NCBI RefSeq assembly: GCF_019130065.1
Contig: NZ_JAHSPG010000018.1
Location: 310,001 to 374,000 of the forward strand
Reading direction: 5' to 3'
Source of the DNA: Pinibacter aurantiacus
Lineage (GTDB): Bacteria > Bacteroidota > Bacteroidia > Chitinophagales > Chitinophagaceae
Length of the DNA stretch: 64,000 nt
Position numbers and translations under genes: made by a program. Under the pieces are notes generated by a model, which made no database searches, was not told where the DNA came from, and saw only the letters and a program-made list of their open reading frames with translations. The first letter of the stretch is position 1. Every line of letters starts with the position of its first letter. This document shows positions 34,336 through 43,769 of the stretch, in pieces.

Positions 34336-37300
34336 ATGAAAAAACTGCTTTTTACGAATTTTAACCGTTCGTATCATGACTGGCGAGCAAGTCGGTACAT
34401 AAAGCCCGCTGCAGTCGTGTTGACTCTTTTCTGCTCAGTGCTTGCCCAGGCACAGACTCCTGTAAAGGGAAAGATTACAGGCGACAAAGGAGAGGCCATC
34501 CAGGGAGCAAGCGTTAAACTAAAACACTCAAATAAAGGCGTGGCTACAGACGCCAACGGTAATTTCTCTCTACCGATTAAACAGGGTGATACACTGGTCA
34601 TATCTTCGGTAGGCTACAGTCCTTACGAATATGTGGTTAGAAATGCCAACGCGGTAAATGTATCGCTGGCATCGCAGCTATCTGCATCTACCATGAATGA
34701 TGTGGTGGTGGTTGGTTACGGTACGCAAAAGAAAGTAACGGTAACCGGAGCGGTATCTACCTTAAAAGCGGCAGAACTTGTTACAACCAAAAACGAGAAC
34801 GTTGTGAACATGCTGACCGGTAAAATTCCCGGTTTGCGTATGACACAAAGAACCGCTGAGCCGGGCGCTTACGAAAACTCATTCGATATCCGTGGTTACG
34901 GTGGAGCACCTTTGATCGTTATCGACGGTGTGCCTCGTGGCGGATTCGAAAGAATGGATCCAAACGAAATCGAAAGCGTATCTGTATTGAAAGATGCGGC
35001 TGCTGCAGTTTACGGTGTAAACGGTGGTAACGGTGTTATCCTTGTTACTACTAAAAAAGGAGCGGGCAAAGATGGTAAGTTCGACATCAACTACTCATTC
35101 AACCAGGGCTGGCAACAGTTCCTTGGTATGCCAGAAGCAGTAGGTCCGGTTGACTACATGATGCTTACCAACGAAAAAACAAAACGTGATTTTGGTAACA
35201 ACTTCATATCCAATGCACCGCCTTCTTATACTTACGAGAACATTTTGCCATGGATGAACGGCACATTTAAAGGTGCTGACTGGCCAAGTGCGGCTTTCAC
35301 AAAAGTATCTCCGCAGGTGCAGCACAACATCAACGTATCCGGTGGTAATGATAAAGTAAATACTTTCATCAGCCTTGGTTACATGAAACAAAGCGGTCTG
35401 TTGCAAACAAACAGCCTTAACTATGAGAGATGGAACCTTCGCTCTAACGTAAACGTGAAGATCACGAATAATTTAAGAGCAAGCATGTTACTTTCTGGTG
35501 TGGCTGATAAAAAGAATGCACCTTACCAGGACCTGTGGACCATTTTCAAATATGCATGGAACCAGGTGCCTATTAACCAGATTTATGCAAACAACAATCC
35601 GGACTACCTCAACGTAATGCCGGACAACGTAAACCCGGTAGCGGTTGTGGATGCATCAAAAGTTGGTTACAAGAAATTTACTTCTAAAAACCTGCAGGCA
35701 CAAGGTGCGCTGGAGTGGGACATTCCATGGGTGAAGGGCCTGAAAGCAAAAGGATTGTACAACTACGGTTATACGATCAACGACAATACAGCTTATTCAA
35801 AAATGTATAACCTGTATGCTTACAATGCAGACGATAGCACATATAAAGCTTCAACTGTAAGTGCAAACGGCCAGAGCGTTGGTACACTGAACCGTGCTTA
35901 TGCAAACGGCTTGCAAACTTTGGGACAATTTTCACTGACATATGCCAATTCATTTGCCGGTGCGCATAACGTAAGTGGCTTGTTTGTTTACGAAGAAGGT
36001 CACACTAAAGCAGACAACATTTATGCGCAGCGTAACATGCCAATTCCGGTACCTTATCTTTTTGGTGGTGTATCCGGTACAGGCGAGCAGGGCGGTACAC
36101 AGGCAAATGGTGTAAGCGAGTATGCAACAAGAAGTTTTGTGGGCAGAGTTAACTACGACTATAGAGGAAAATATATGGCTGAGTTCAGCTTCAGAGAAGA
36201 TGCTTCAAACATGTTTAAACCAGGTGGTAAACAGTGGGGCTTTTTCCCTGGTGTGTCACTCGGTTATAGAATCAGTGAAGAAGAATTTTTCAAAAACCTT
36301 ATTTCTCCCGATATCATCAGCAGTTTAAAGATCAGGGGATCGTACGCTGAAGTCGGTACCTCAGACGCTGCAGCTTATTTCCAATACATTTCTGGTTATG
36401 CTTACCCTACAGTTGACCCTGCCGATAAAAAAGTGTTGGGTTACATGATGGGCGGTCAGTTTGTAACGGGTGCACAAAGTCGTGGGTTAACCAACCCGGA
36501 CCTTACATGGTACACAAACTACATGACTAATATTGGTTTGGACTTCACATTGTTGAAAGGTAAATTAGATGGTACGGTTGATGTTTTCAGAAGAGATCAG
36601 GGTGGCTTGCTGGATACAAGAGGATCTCAATTGCCTGGAACAACTGGTGCCAAAATGCCACAGGAAAACCTTAATTCAAGAAGAACACAAGGTATAGAAG
36701 GTATACTTACTTATAAGGAGAGATTTGGTAAGTTGGGTCTTACAGTTTCAGGTAATGCTTCTTTCGAGCGCACACAATGGCTGCATAAAATACAACCAGC
36801 GCGCGGTAACCAATATCAACAATGGAGATACGGTGAAGCTGACCGCTTTACAGGCCTTGTATGGGGTACCGATTATGCAGGACAATACACTTCATACGAT
36901 CAGATATACAATTCAAAAATTAACAATGGTGGTGGTAATAACACCGTGTTGCCTGGTGACTACTACATGCAGGACTGGAATGGTGATGGTGTGATCAACG
37001 GCGACGACTATCATCCTATTGCAATACAGGATTTGCCTTTGATCAACTACGGTCTTACTATTGGTGCAAACTACAAAGGATTTGATTTCACAGCATTGTT
37101 TGCTGGCGCTGCAGGCGTTTGGACATCATACGGTGAGCAATTGGGTGAGCCTTTGATGTACGGCAGAAGTGCATTGACAAAATTCCTTGACAGCTGGCAC
37201 ACTGTAAATCCTGATGACAACGTGTATGATCCAAATACACAGTGGGTTGCTGGTAAATATCCTTCAATGGGTTATCCTTACGGTAATATTCAACGTTCAA

Positions 37301-37569
37301 CAAAAGGTATCATCAATGCATCTTATGTGCGCTTGAAAACTATTGAACTTGGTTATTCATTGCCACACAGATGGATGGACAAAGTGCGTGTAAAAAATTG
37401 CCGCATTTATGCGAACGCTTACAACCTGTTTACCATTACAGGTCTTGATGATGGTGTTGATCCTGAGCACCCGGGTTCATTCCCTGATGCTTCTTTCGAT
37501 CAGGCATTGGGTGGTTACAAATACCCGCTGAACAGAACATTTAACGTAGGTGGTACAATTACTTTCTAA
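34336..37569 (+). CDS. susC: SusC/RagA-family TonB-dependent glycan transporter
   Basis: A 1077-residue outer-membrane protein. An N-terminal extension leads into a signal segment ending VLAQAQ (about residue 41). The carboxypeptidase-like domain follows (PVKGKITGDKGEAIQGASVKLKHSNKGVATDANGNFSL, about 42-110), then a TonB-box-like DVVVVGYGTQKKVTVTGAVS. The plug shows the SusC signature IRGYGGAPLIVIDGVPRGGFERMDPNEIESVSVLKDAAAAVYG, and a long barrel ends in NVGGTITF. It imports oligosaccharides across the outer membrane with TonB energy. First gene of the PUL; susD starts 18 bases after its stop. Confidence 0.93.
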   Translation: MKKLLFTNFNRSYHDWRASRYIKPAAVVLTLFCSVLAQAQTPVKGKITGDKGEAIQGASVKLKHSNKGVATDANGNFSLPIKQGDTLVISSVGYSPYEYVVRNANAVNVSLASQLSASTMNDVVVVGYGTQKKVTVTGAVSTLKAAELVTTKNENVVNMLTGKIPGLRMTQRTAEPGAYENSFDIRGYGGAPLIVIDGVPRGGFERMDPNEIESVSVLKDAAAAVYGVNGGNGVILVTTKKGAGKDGKFDINYSFNQGWQQFLGMPEAVGPVDYMMLTNEKTKRDFGNNFISNAPPSYTYENILPWMNGTFKGADWPSAAFTKVSPQVQHNINVSGGNDKVNTFISLGYMKQSGLLQTNSLNYERWNLRSNVNVKITNNLRASMLLSGVADKKNAPYQDLWTIFKYAWNQVPINQIYANNNPDYLNVMPDNVNPVAVVDASKVGYKKFTSKNLQAQGALEWDIPWVKGLKAKGLYNYGYTINDNTAYSKMYNLYAYNADDSTYKASTVSANGQSVGTLNRAYANGLQTLGQFSLTYANSFAGAHNVSGLFVYEEGHTKADNIYAQRNMPIPVPYLFGGVSGTGEQGGTQANGVSEYATRSFVGRVNYDYRGKYMAEFSFREDASNMFKPGGKQWGFFPGVSLGYRISEEEFFKNLISPDIISSLKIRGSYAEVGTSDAAAYFQYISGYAYPTVDPADKKVLGYMMGGQFVTGAQSRGLTNPDLTWYTNYMTNIGLDFTLLKGKLDGTVDVFRRDQGGLLDTRGSQLPGTTGAKMPQENLNSRRTQGIEGILTYKERFGKLGLTVSGNASFERTQWLHKIQPARGNQYQQWRYGEADRFTGLVWGTDYAGQYTSYDQIYNSKINNGGGNNTVLPGDYYMQDWNGDGVINGDDYHPIAIQDLPLINYGLTIGANYKGFDFTALFAGAAGVWTSYGEQLGEPLMYGRSALTKFLDSWHTVNPDDNVYDPNTQWVAGKYPSMGYPYGNIQRSTKGIINASYVRLKTIELGYSLPHRWMDKVRVKNCRIYANAYNLFTITGLDDGVDPEHPGSFPDASFDQALGGYKYPLNRTFNVGGTITF

Positions 37570-37587
37570 ACTATTGAACATTACATT

Positions 37588-39450
37588 ATGAAGAAACGAT
37601 TTCTAACTATAGTAGCAGGATGTTTAATGTTGGCTTCTTGTCAGAAGCTTGACATACCACCTGTTGATATCTTAACGGATGATCAGATATTCGGCAGCGA
37701 AGCCGGTATCAATGCCTACCTGGCACAGGTTTACAGAAAATTACCAATTGAAGATTTTACCTATCGCCCTGATGGCCGTAACGACGGTGTGGGCAACGTA
37801 GGCTTTAACCTGCACCACGAGTGGGAACACTTCTATTGCGAAGCAGCTGCAGATGGTGAAATGGTAGGACCTTACGGCGGTGTTGATATTGCCGGTGGTT
37901 TCGGCTACTGGCCATATAAGGACATTCGCGATGTGAACTATTTCATCGAAACACTTCCAACTTACGCGAAGAATTTCACAGCCGATAAAGTAACAAGTTT
38001 GATGGGTGAAGCACACTTCCTCCGTGCATACTATTACTTTGCGTTGGCAAAAAGATACGGTGGTATTCCAATCATCAAATACGTGCAAAATTATCCTGAG
38101 CAAACGATAGAGGAACTGCAGGTGCCACGTAATACAGAAGAAGAAGTATGGAACTTTATTGGAGAAGATTTGGACACAGCTTATCAAATGTGTGGCGAAA
38201 CGAGCGTTGCGGAAAGAGCGAATAAATATGTGGCAATGGCGCTTAAATCAAGAGCAATGGTATATGCTGGAAGTATTGCACGCTACGGTTCACAAACATT
38301 CGTAGACGGCGATGCTCGCTCACAGGGTCTTGTTGGTATATCTGCAGACAAAGCTGCGGGCTACTATCAAAAAGCTATTGACGCTGCGAAAACACTGGAA
38401 GGTCACTACTCATTGTACAGAGCGAAAGGTGATAAAACTGAGAACTATGTGAACATCTTCCTTGATTCAAAAAGTCCTGAGAACATTCTTATCAGATCTT
38501 TCTTTGCAGGTGAGCCTGAAAGAAACCACAGCTTCGATGCAACATACTCACCAAACAGTGATATGAACTACATGACAGCAGGTGGTTTGTCAAGAACTTA
38601 TCCTACACTTGAGTTTGTACAGCATTTCGATTCATTCGACTTTGTAACAAATGCAGATGGTACACCAAGACGTTACAACTCTCAGGCTGAAATGGCACAA
38701 GGTCTCGAGCCACGCTTAAGAGGTACAGTATATTTCCCTGGTGATGTGTTGAGAGGCGTTCCATTCGACGTACAGGCTGGTATCTATCCTTCATTCTCCG
38801 GCACTGCTGCGGATGAAGTGGCAAAACCAACAGGTACACGTAGCTTCATTCTTTCCGGTGATCACACAACTTTGCGCAATGGCAGATTGATCATTGGTAA
38901 AGCAGGTATGTATCCTCCGGCATTTGGTAACGATAACAATACACGTACAGGTTTCTATGTTCGCAAATACATTGATCCAACAAAAGGCATTTCAGCAGTT
39001 AACCTGTTCACCAGCACCACTCCGTGGATCGAGTTGCGCTATGCAGAAGTCTTGCTGAACCGTGCAGAAGCTGATATCGAATTGAATCAAACTGCTGATG
39101 CATTAAAATGCATCAACGACCTGAGAGACAGAGCGGGCGCTTCACTGGCAACAGCAGCAGACATGACTGTAGCAACTTATCGCAATGAAAGAGCGAAAGA
39201 GCTTGCTTTTGAAAACCACTACTGGTGGGATATTAAAAGATGGAGAATTGCAGATCAGTTGTTGAACAACACTCACTTCCATGGTTTGATGCCTTACTAT
39301 GTAGAATCTGAAAACAAATACATATTCCTGAAAGAGCTTGAGCTTTTCAACAGGAACTATTATTTCGATAAGAAGTTCTACTATGAGCAAATACCAGGCG
39401 GCGAACTTGCAACAAATCCAAACTTGTATCCAAATAACCCAGGCTACTAA
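37588..39450 (+). CDS. susD: SusD/RagB-family nutrient-binding outer membrane lipoprotein
   Basis: A 620-residue lipoprotein: signal MKKRFLTIVAGCLMLASC with lipobox LASC, then the SusD start KLDIPPVDILTDDQIFGSEAGINAYLAQVYRKLP. TPR-like helices (LMGEAHFLRAYYYFALAKRYGGIPII; WIELRYAEVLLNRAEADIELNQTADALKCINDLRDRAG) and the C-terminal RagB motif RNERAKELAFENHYWWDIKRWRIAD are all present. It forms the surface lid over SusC and helps to capture the glycan. It is followed by an inverted repeat and two further surface lipoproteins. Confidence 0.93.
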   Translation: MKKRFLTIVAGCLMLASCQKLDIPPVDILTDDQIFGSEAGINAYLAQVYRKLPIEDFTYRPDGRNDGVGNVGFNLHHEWEHFYCEAAADGEMVGPYGGVDIAGGFGYWPYKDIRDVNYFIETLPTYAKNFTADKVTSLMGEAHFLRAYYYFALAKRYGGIPIIKYVQNYPEQTIEELQVPRNTEEEVWNFIGEDLDTAYQMCGETSVAERANKYVAMALKSRAMVYAGSIARYGSQTFVDGDARSQGLVGISADKAAGYYQKAIDAAKTLEGHYSLYRAKGDKTENYVNIFLDSKSPENILIRSFFAGEPERNHSFDATYSPNSDMNYMTAGGLSRTYPTLEFVQHFDSFDFVTNADGTPRRYNSQAEMAQGLEPRLRGTVYFPGDVLRGVPFDVQAGIYPSFSGTAADEVAKPTGTRSFILSGDHTTLRNGRLIIGKAGMYPPAFGNDNNTRTGFYVRKYIDPTKGISAVNLFTSTTPWIELRYAEVLLNRAEADIELNQTADALKCINDLRDRAGASLATAADMTVATYRNERAKELAFENHYWWDIKRWRIADQLLNNTHFHGLMPYYVESENKYIFLKELELFNRNYYFDKKFYYEQIPGGELATNPNLYPNNPGY

Positions 39451-39454
39451 TCAA

Positions 39455-39557
39455 AGTAAAAATTCAAAAGTAAAAAGTAAAAAATGGTCGATGCACAAAA
39501 GAGCCTAACATTATCACGCAGCCCTTTTTTTGACTTTTGACTTTTTACTTTTGACTT
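39455..39557. repeat. Inverted repeat (AAAAGTAAAAAGT family) between susD and the next PUL gene
   Basis: Left arm about 39464-39489 (TCAAAAGTAAAAAGTAAAAA) and right arm about 39525-39557 (TTTGACTTTTGACTTTTTAC and the bases after it) enclose about 40 bases. It lies inside the PUL between co-directed genes, so it may lower expression of the downstream genes relative to susC/susD. Confidence 0.75.
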
Positions 39558-39577
39558 AATTTTTTAAACAGTGAATT

Positions 39578-40300
39578 ATGAAATTGAAATCATTTAAAAT
39601 ATTGAGCCTTGGAGTTTCCTTGTTGTTCTTTGCTTCTTCTTGTGTGAAAATGGACACCTACACAGGACCTGATGCATCGCTGACAGGAAACGTTATTGAG
39701 GACGGTTCAAAAAACAATGTGCAAACCTGTTCTGGAAATTTCTCCATCAGGCTTGAGCAACTAAGCTGGGATAGCACACCTGCTCCACAGGACATTCCGG
39801 TTAAGTATGACGGTTCTTATCAGAATACTAAAATATTCTCTGGTCACTACCGTGTATCTATTCATGGCGGCGCATTCTGGCCGGTTGCACCAGAAGAAAT
39901 GGACATCAGTTCTGGAACTGTTCACGATTTCAAACTGACTCCGTATTTAACTATCAGCGACTTTAATGCAGAGATGACAGACAGTACAACGCTTAGGCTT
40001 ACATACTCTCTTGACGCTCCTGTTGCAGGCATACCAAAGATTTTGGAAGTGCAACCTTATCTTAACACAACACAAATTGTTGGCCCCGGAGCTTCTATCT
40101 ATGATTTCTCCGACCTCAACAAAATTGCTGTAAATAAAGATTGGGCAGACTTTAACGACGCCGATAAAAACGGAGAGATCATTGTTAGCAACCTCATCCC
40201 TGGTCGTATTTTCTACGTAAGAGTAGGGGTGAAATTTGATAACAATGATAAAAGTTCAAACTTATCCAACGTTATCAAAATAACGGTTCCGGGTAAGTAA
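39578..40300 (+). CDS. DUF3823 lipoprotein, candidate surface glycan-binding protein
   Basis: A 240-residue lipoprotein (MKLKSFKILSLGVSLLFFASSC). Two beta-rich domains: the first carries LTGNVIEDGSKNNVQT, FSIRLEQLSWDSTPAPQDIPVKYDGSYQNTKIFSGHYRV, the DUF3823 pattern; the second (about 130-240) looks fibronectin-like (DFNAEMTDSTTLRLTYSLDAP...IPGRIFYVRVGVKFD). DUF3823 proteins sit directly after susD in many PULs and are thought to bind glycan at the surface. Position and signal support that role; ligand unknown. Confidence 0.85.
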   Translation: MKLKSFKILSLGVSLLFFASSCVKMDTYTGPDASLTGNVIEDGSKNNVQTCSGNFSIRLEQLSWDSTPAPQDIPVKYDGSYQNTKIFSGHYRVSIHGGAFWPVAPEEMDISSGTVHDFKLTPYLTISDFNAEMTDSTTLRLTYSLDAPVAGIPKILEVQPYLNTTQIVGPGASIYDFSDLNKIAVNKDWADFNDADKNGEIIVSNLIPGRIFYVRVGVKFDNNDKSSNLSNVIKITVPGK

Positions 40301-40331
40301 TGTAACGATGCAAACCATAAAATCATTTAAA

Positions 40332-41474
40332 ATGAAATTCTCAAGACTAATACTTATAGCATCCGTACTTGGAGTATGTATTGCAGGATGTAAGAAAGAT
40401 TCTTTTACTTCAAGAGATACAAGCAAGTTGAAGCCAACGCCTGTTGACTCAACTCCGCCGGATCCGACACTCGTAATGTTCGATCCTGCTGACGAAACCA
40501 CCGACTGGGAAATTTCCGGCGGTAACGGACAGATAGATAATGCTGCCAAAAAAGAAGGTGCCGCTTGTTTGTCTTCAGTGATTAAAGCTGGTGACAATGA
40601 TGGCTACCAACATTTCATCAAAAGACGCCCTACTGCAGTGAATCCAAAATTGAGCAAGGAAGAGTGTCAGTTTGTTTTCTGGCTCTATGTTTCCGACGCA
40701 AGTCAGCTGAGAGGTGATGGTCAGATCGAAATTTCAAGCTCTGGTAAATCAGATCAGAATGAAGCTTACTGGGACTTTGGTTCAATAGCTGGTTCGCTGA
40801 AAAATGGATGGAACGAAGTGATGTTAAATTTGAATACTTCACAATCATCCGGTGGGGACATTGACCTTTCCGCGGTTAATTTCTTCCGCATATACTTCTG
40901 GTCAAAACAGCCACGTGCTGCTGACTACACGATCAAAGTTGATTACCTGAGATTTAGAAAACGTCCGCCAATTAACGTGCAATTTGCAAACTGCGATCAA
41001 ACAGATAATTGGGAAATGGCTGGTGGTACCGGACAAATTGATAAATCAAACAAGAAAGAAGGTGCTGCTTCCCTGAAAGCAACAATCGTAAAAACAGAAG
41101 ATTACATGCACTTCATTTTCAGAAGACCAGAATCAATAAATCCGGGTCTTACAAGAGCCAACGGTATATTCAGATTCTGGTTCTATGTAAGTGATGTAAA
41201 TGAACTTAAAAATAACGACGGACAAATAGAGCTGACAAGTTCAGGACAATCTGATAAAGCTGAAATGAACTGGAACCTTGATCAGATCATTCCTAATTTG
41301 AAAAGCGGATGGAACGAACTGAAACTTGAACTTTCCAAAGGAAACGAGAACGGCAGCGATCCCCTCGACCTTAGTAAGCCAAATTTCTTCCGTGTATATC
41401 TGTGGGCAAAAAGCAAACCACATAGTTCAGATCTTGATTTGAGAGTGGATGATTTTCGATTCATAGAAAAATAG
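40332..41474 (+). CDS. Lipoprotein with two tandem jelly-roll-like domains, candidate glycan-binding protein
   Basis: A 380-residue lipoprotein (MKFSRLILIASVLGVCIAGC, start 40332; an in-frame ATG at 40308 would add 8 residues). After a Pro/Thr linker come two homologous domains of about 160 residues: domain 1 about 48-205 and domain 2 about 206-380. Both contain TDNWE or TDWEISGG, GQID, KKEGAA, FRRPE/KRRPT, FWxYVSD, DGQIE(L/I)SSG, LKxGWNE, and end with DY/DDFRF. This looks like a carbohydrate-binding beta-sandwich duplicated within one protein. No exact family was recognised. The gene follows DUF3823, so a surface glycan-binding role is likely. Confidence 0.75.
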   Translation: MKFSRLILIASVLGVCIAGCKKDSFTSRDTSKLKPTPVDSTPPDPTLVMFDPADETTDWEISGGNGQIDNAAKKEGAACLSSVIKAGDNDGYQHFIKRRPTAVNPKLSKEECQFVFWLYVSDASQLRGDGQIEISSSGKSDQNEAYWDFGSIAGSLKNGWNEVMLNLNTSQSSGGDIDLSAVNFFRIYFWSKQPRAADYTIKVDYLRFRKRPPINVQFANCDQTDNWEMAGGTGQIDKSNKKEGAASLKATIVKTEDYMHFIFRRPESINPGLTRANGIFRFWFYVSDVNELKNNDGQIELTSSGQSDKAEMNWNLDQIIPNLKSGWNELKLELSKGNENGSDPLDLSKPNFFRVYLWAKSKPHSSDLDLRVDDFRFIEK

Positions 41475-41484
41475 TCAGGAACAA

Positions 41485-41626
41485 CCAGAATTAATAATTA
41501 ATAATTAAGAATTAATAGGTGCAGCACTTGGTTCGTAAAGTTGGCATCTCATATGCTTAGCGGATGTTTGCGTTCACTAAAGAATGTAGCCCTGTTAATT
41601 ATTAATTATTAATTATTAATTCAAAA
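41485..41626. repeat. Inverted repeat of AATTAATAATT words before the first GH43 gene
   Basis: Left arm about 41485-41518 and right arm about 41596-41622 are near reverse complements made of TTAATAATTAA/TTAATTATTAA words. They enclose about 80 bases of mixed sequence. The right arm ends about 18 bases before the GH43 start, so it forms part of the leader. Confidence 0.75.
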
Positions 41627-41639
41627 AACAAAAACGATA

Positions 41640-42635
41640 ATGAAGCTTAGAAGTTTTAGTAAATTAATTGCCGTACCTGCTCTTGTAAGCATAGCTGCAT
41701 TAACCTCTTGCAGTGCACAAAAAAAGAACACGACCACTCCCAATGGTAATCCCATTGTTCGCGATATCTACACTGCTGATCCTTCTGCACACGTATGGAA
41801 AGATGGTAGATTGTATGTGTATCCGTCACACGATGTGTCACCACCGCGCGGTTGCGACCTGATGGACAAATACCATGTTTACTCAACAAACGACATGGTA
41901 CACTGGCGCGACGAAGGACAGATACTTGAATCCAGCCAGGTGTCATGGGGCAGAAAAGAAGGTGGCTTTATGTGGGCGCCTGATTGCGCTTACAAAAATG
42001 GTACTTACTATTTCTATTTCCCGCACCCAAGCGGCACTGAATGGAACAACACGTGGAAGATAGGCGTGGCTACAAGTAAATATCCTGCAAAAGATTTTAA
42101 AGTACAAGGTTATATTCAAGGCATTGAATCTTTGATCGATCCTTGCGTGTTTGTTGATGACGACGGCCAGGCTTACTTCTATCACGGTGGTGGTGGCAAA
42201 TGCATGGGTGGAAAATTGAAAGACAACATGATGGAAATCGACGGGCAATTGCAAAAAATGGAAGGCCTTGAAGATTTTCACGAAGCATCATGGGTGCACA
42301 AACGCAATGGAGTGTACTATCTGTCTTACTCAGATAACCATGATAAAGATGGCAAACACAATCAAATGCGTTACGCAACAAGTTCAAGTCCATTAGGTCC
42401 ATGGAAATCCCAGGGCATCTATATGGATCCAACTGATAGCTATACCAACCATGGTTCCATCGTAGAATACAAAGGTCAATGGTATGCGTTCTATCATAAT
42501 AGCGCATTGTCACATCACGATTGGCTGAGATCAATTTGTGTTGACAAATTATTCTATAATGAAGACGGCACGATTAAAAAAGTACAACAAACGATGGGCG
42601 TGATTGAAGAGAAGAAAGAAGTAAGCAGTAAATAA
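41640..42635 (+). CDS. Glycoside hydrolase family 43 lipoprotein (arabinofuranosidase/xylosidase-like), paralogue 1
   Basis: A 331-residue lipoprotein (lipobox LTSC, Cys24) with a single five-bladed GH43 catalytic domain. Candidate catalytic residues: general base Asp47 in TADPSAHVW, pKa-modulating Asp167 in LIDPCVFVDDDG and general acid Glu215 in DFHEASWVHKR. GH43 enzymes remove arabinose, xylose or galactose side chains by inversion. The sequence (WAPDCAYKNGTYYFYFPHP, MRYATSSSPLGPW, NHGSIVEYKGQWYAFYHNS) is very close to that of the next gene, a recent tandem duplication. Exact sugar specificity cannot be assigned. Confidence 0.88.
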   Translation: MKLRSFSKLIAVPALVSIAALTSCSAQKKNTTTPNGNPIVRDIYTADPSAHVWKDGRLYVYPSHDVSPPRGCDLMDKYHVYSTNDMVHWRDEGQILESSQVSWGRKEGGFMWAPDCAYKNGTYYFYFPHPSGTEWNNTWKIGVATSKYPAKDFKVQGYIQGIESLIDPCVFVDDDGQAYFYHGGGGKCMGGKLKDNMMEIDGQLQKMEGLEDFHEASWVHKRNGVYYLSYSDNHDKDGKHNQMRYATSSSPLGPWKSQGIYMDPTDSYTNHGSIVEYKGQWYAFYHNSALSHHDWLRSICVDKLFYNEDGTIKKVQQTMGVIEEKKEVSSK

Positions 42636-42636
42636 T

Positions 42637-42767
42637 TGAAAGTGGAAAATTGAAAATTGAAAATGGTAGGGGCGAATTGCATTCGCCCTGTTGCCCACAA
42701 AAAAATGCCGCATACAATAATTAGTGACGCACCCTATTAATTCTTAATTATTAATTATTAATTCGAA
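42637..42767. repeat. Mixed intergenic repeat with AGGGGCGAAT..ATTCGCCCT palindrome, copy 1
   Basis: TTGAAAATT words (42637-42664) are followed by the palindrome GGGGCGAATTGCATTCGCCC at about 42669-42688, then TTAATTATT words (about 42736-42765) up to the start of the second GH43 gene. The palindrome recurs at about 46937-46957 and 61772-61793. Confidence 0.8.
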
Positions 42768-43757
42768 ATGAGAATCTCTAAACATTATATCGGCATATTA
42801 GGACTTTTGAGTCTCCTCGCTTGCTCATCACACAAAGATGATCCGGCGCCGACACCTCCAAAACAACCCAGCGTCTTTGACCTTCAACATAAGAACCCTT
42901 TTATTACCAACATGTATACAGCCGATCCGTCTGCTCACGTGTGGGCAGATGGAAGGTTATATGTATATCCGTCTCACGACATTGCGCCGCCGCGTGGTTG
43001 CGATCTGATGGATCAGTACCACGTTTTTTCCACAGATGATATGGTGAACTGGCGCGATGAAGGACAGATACTACAAGCGAGCCAGGTGCCTTGGGGCACG
43101 CCAGACGGCAACTTTATGTGGGCGCCTGATTGTGCATACAAGAACGGTACCTACTATTTCTACTTTCCTCACCCAAGCGCCTCTCCATGGAACAGCAGCT
43201 GGAAAATAGGAGTGGCCACAAGCACAAAGCCTGCAAGTGATTTCGTGGTGCAGAAGTACATCGACGGTCTTGAATCATTGATCGACCCTTGTGTGTTCGT
43301 TGATGATGACGGACAAGCTTATTTATACTATGGGGGTGGCGGAAAATGCATGGGAGGAAAATTAAAAGATAACATGATGGAAGTAAACGGCACCATGCAA
43401 AACATGCTGGGCCTGCAGGATTTCCATGAAGCTACATGGGTACACAAACGCAATGGCATTTACTATTTGTCATATGCCGACAACTATAGTGCAAACAACC
43501 GAGGCAACCGTATGCGATATGCCACCAGCAGCAATCCTTTGGGTCCATGGACATACAAAGGTGTTTACATTGATCAAACAGGAAGCTCCACCAACCATGG
43601 CTCTATTGTAGAGTACAAAGGACAGTGGTATGCTTTTTATCATAACTCGAACCTCACCGGCAACGACTGGTTACGTTCAATTTGTGTAGACACTTTGGGC
43701 TACACACCAAACGGAAACATTAAATTGGTTTACCAAACAAGAAAAGGATCCAACTAA
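42768..43757 (+). CDS. Glycoside hydrolase family 43 lipoprotein, paralogue 2
   Basis: A 329-residue lipoprotein (MRISKHYIGILGLLSLLAC, Cys19) with a Pro-rich linker and one GH43 domain. Catalytic residues align with paralogue 1: Asp53 in TADPSAHVW, Asp173 in LIDPCVFVDDDG and Glu221 in DFHEATWVHKR. The two proteins share most of their catalytic domain but differ in the leader and in loops (SQVPWGTPDGNF against SQVSWGRKEGGF; YSANNRGNR against HDKDGKHNQ), so they may have diverged in linkage preference. It is followed after 12 bases by the GH71/99-like gene. Confidence 0.88.
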   Translation: MRISKHYIGILGLLSLLACSSHKDDPAPTPPKQPSVFDLQHKNPFITNMYTADPSAHVWADGRLYVYPSHDIAPPRGCDLMDQYHVFSTDDMVNWRDEGQILQASQVPWGTPDGNFMWAPDCAYKNGTYYFYFPHPSASPWNSSWKIGVATSTKPASDFVVQKYIDGLESLIDPCVFVDDDGQAYLYYGGGGKCMGGKLKDNMMEVNGTMQNMLGLQDFHEATWVHKRNGIYYLSYADNYSANNRGNRMRYATSSNPLGPWTYKGVYIDQTGSSTNHGSIVEYKGQWYAFYHNSNLTGNDWLRSICVDTLGYTPNGNIKLVYQTRKGSN

Positions 43758-43769
43758 AAAACAAACAGC

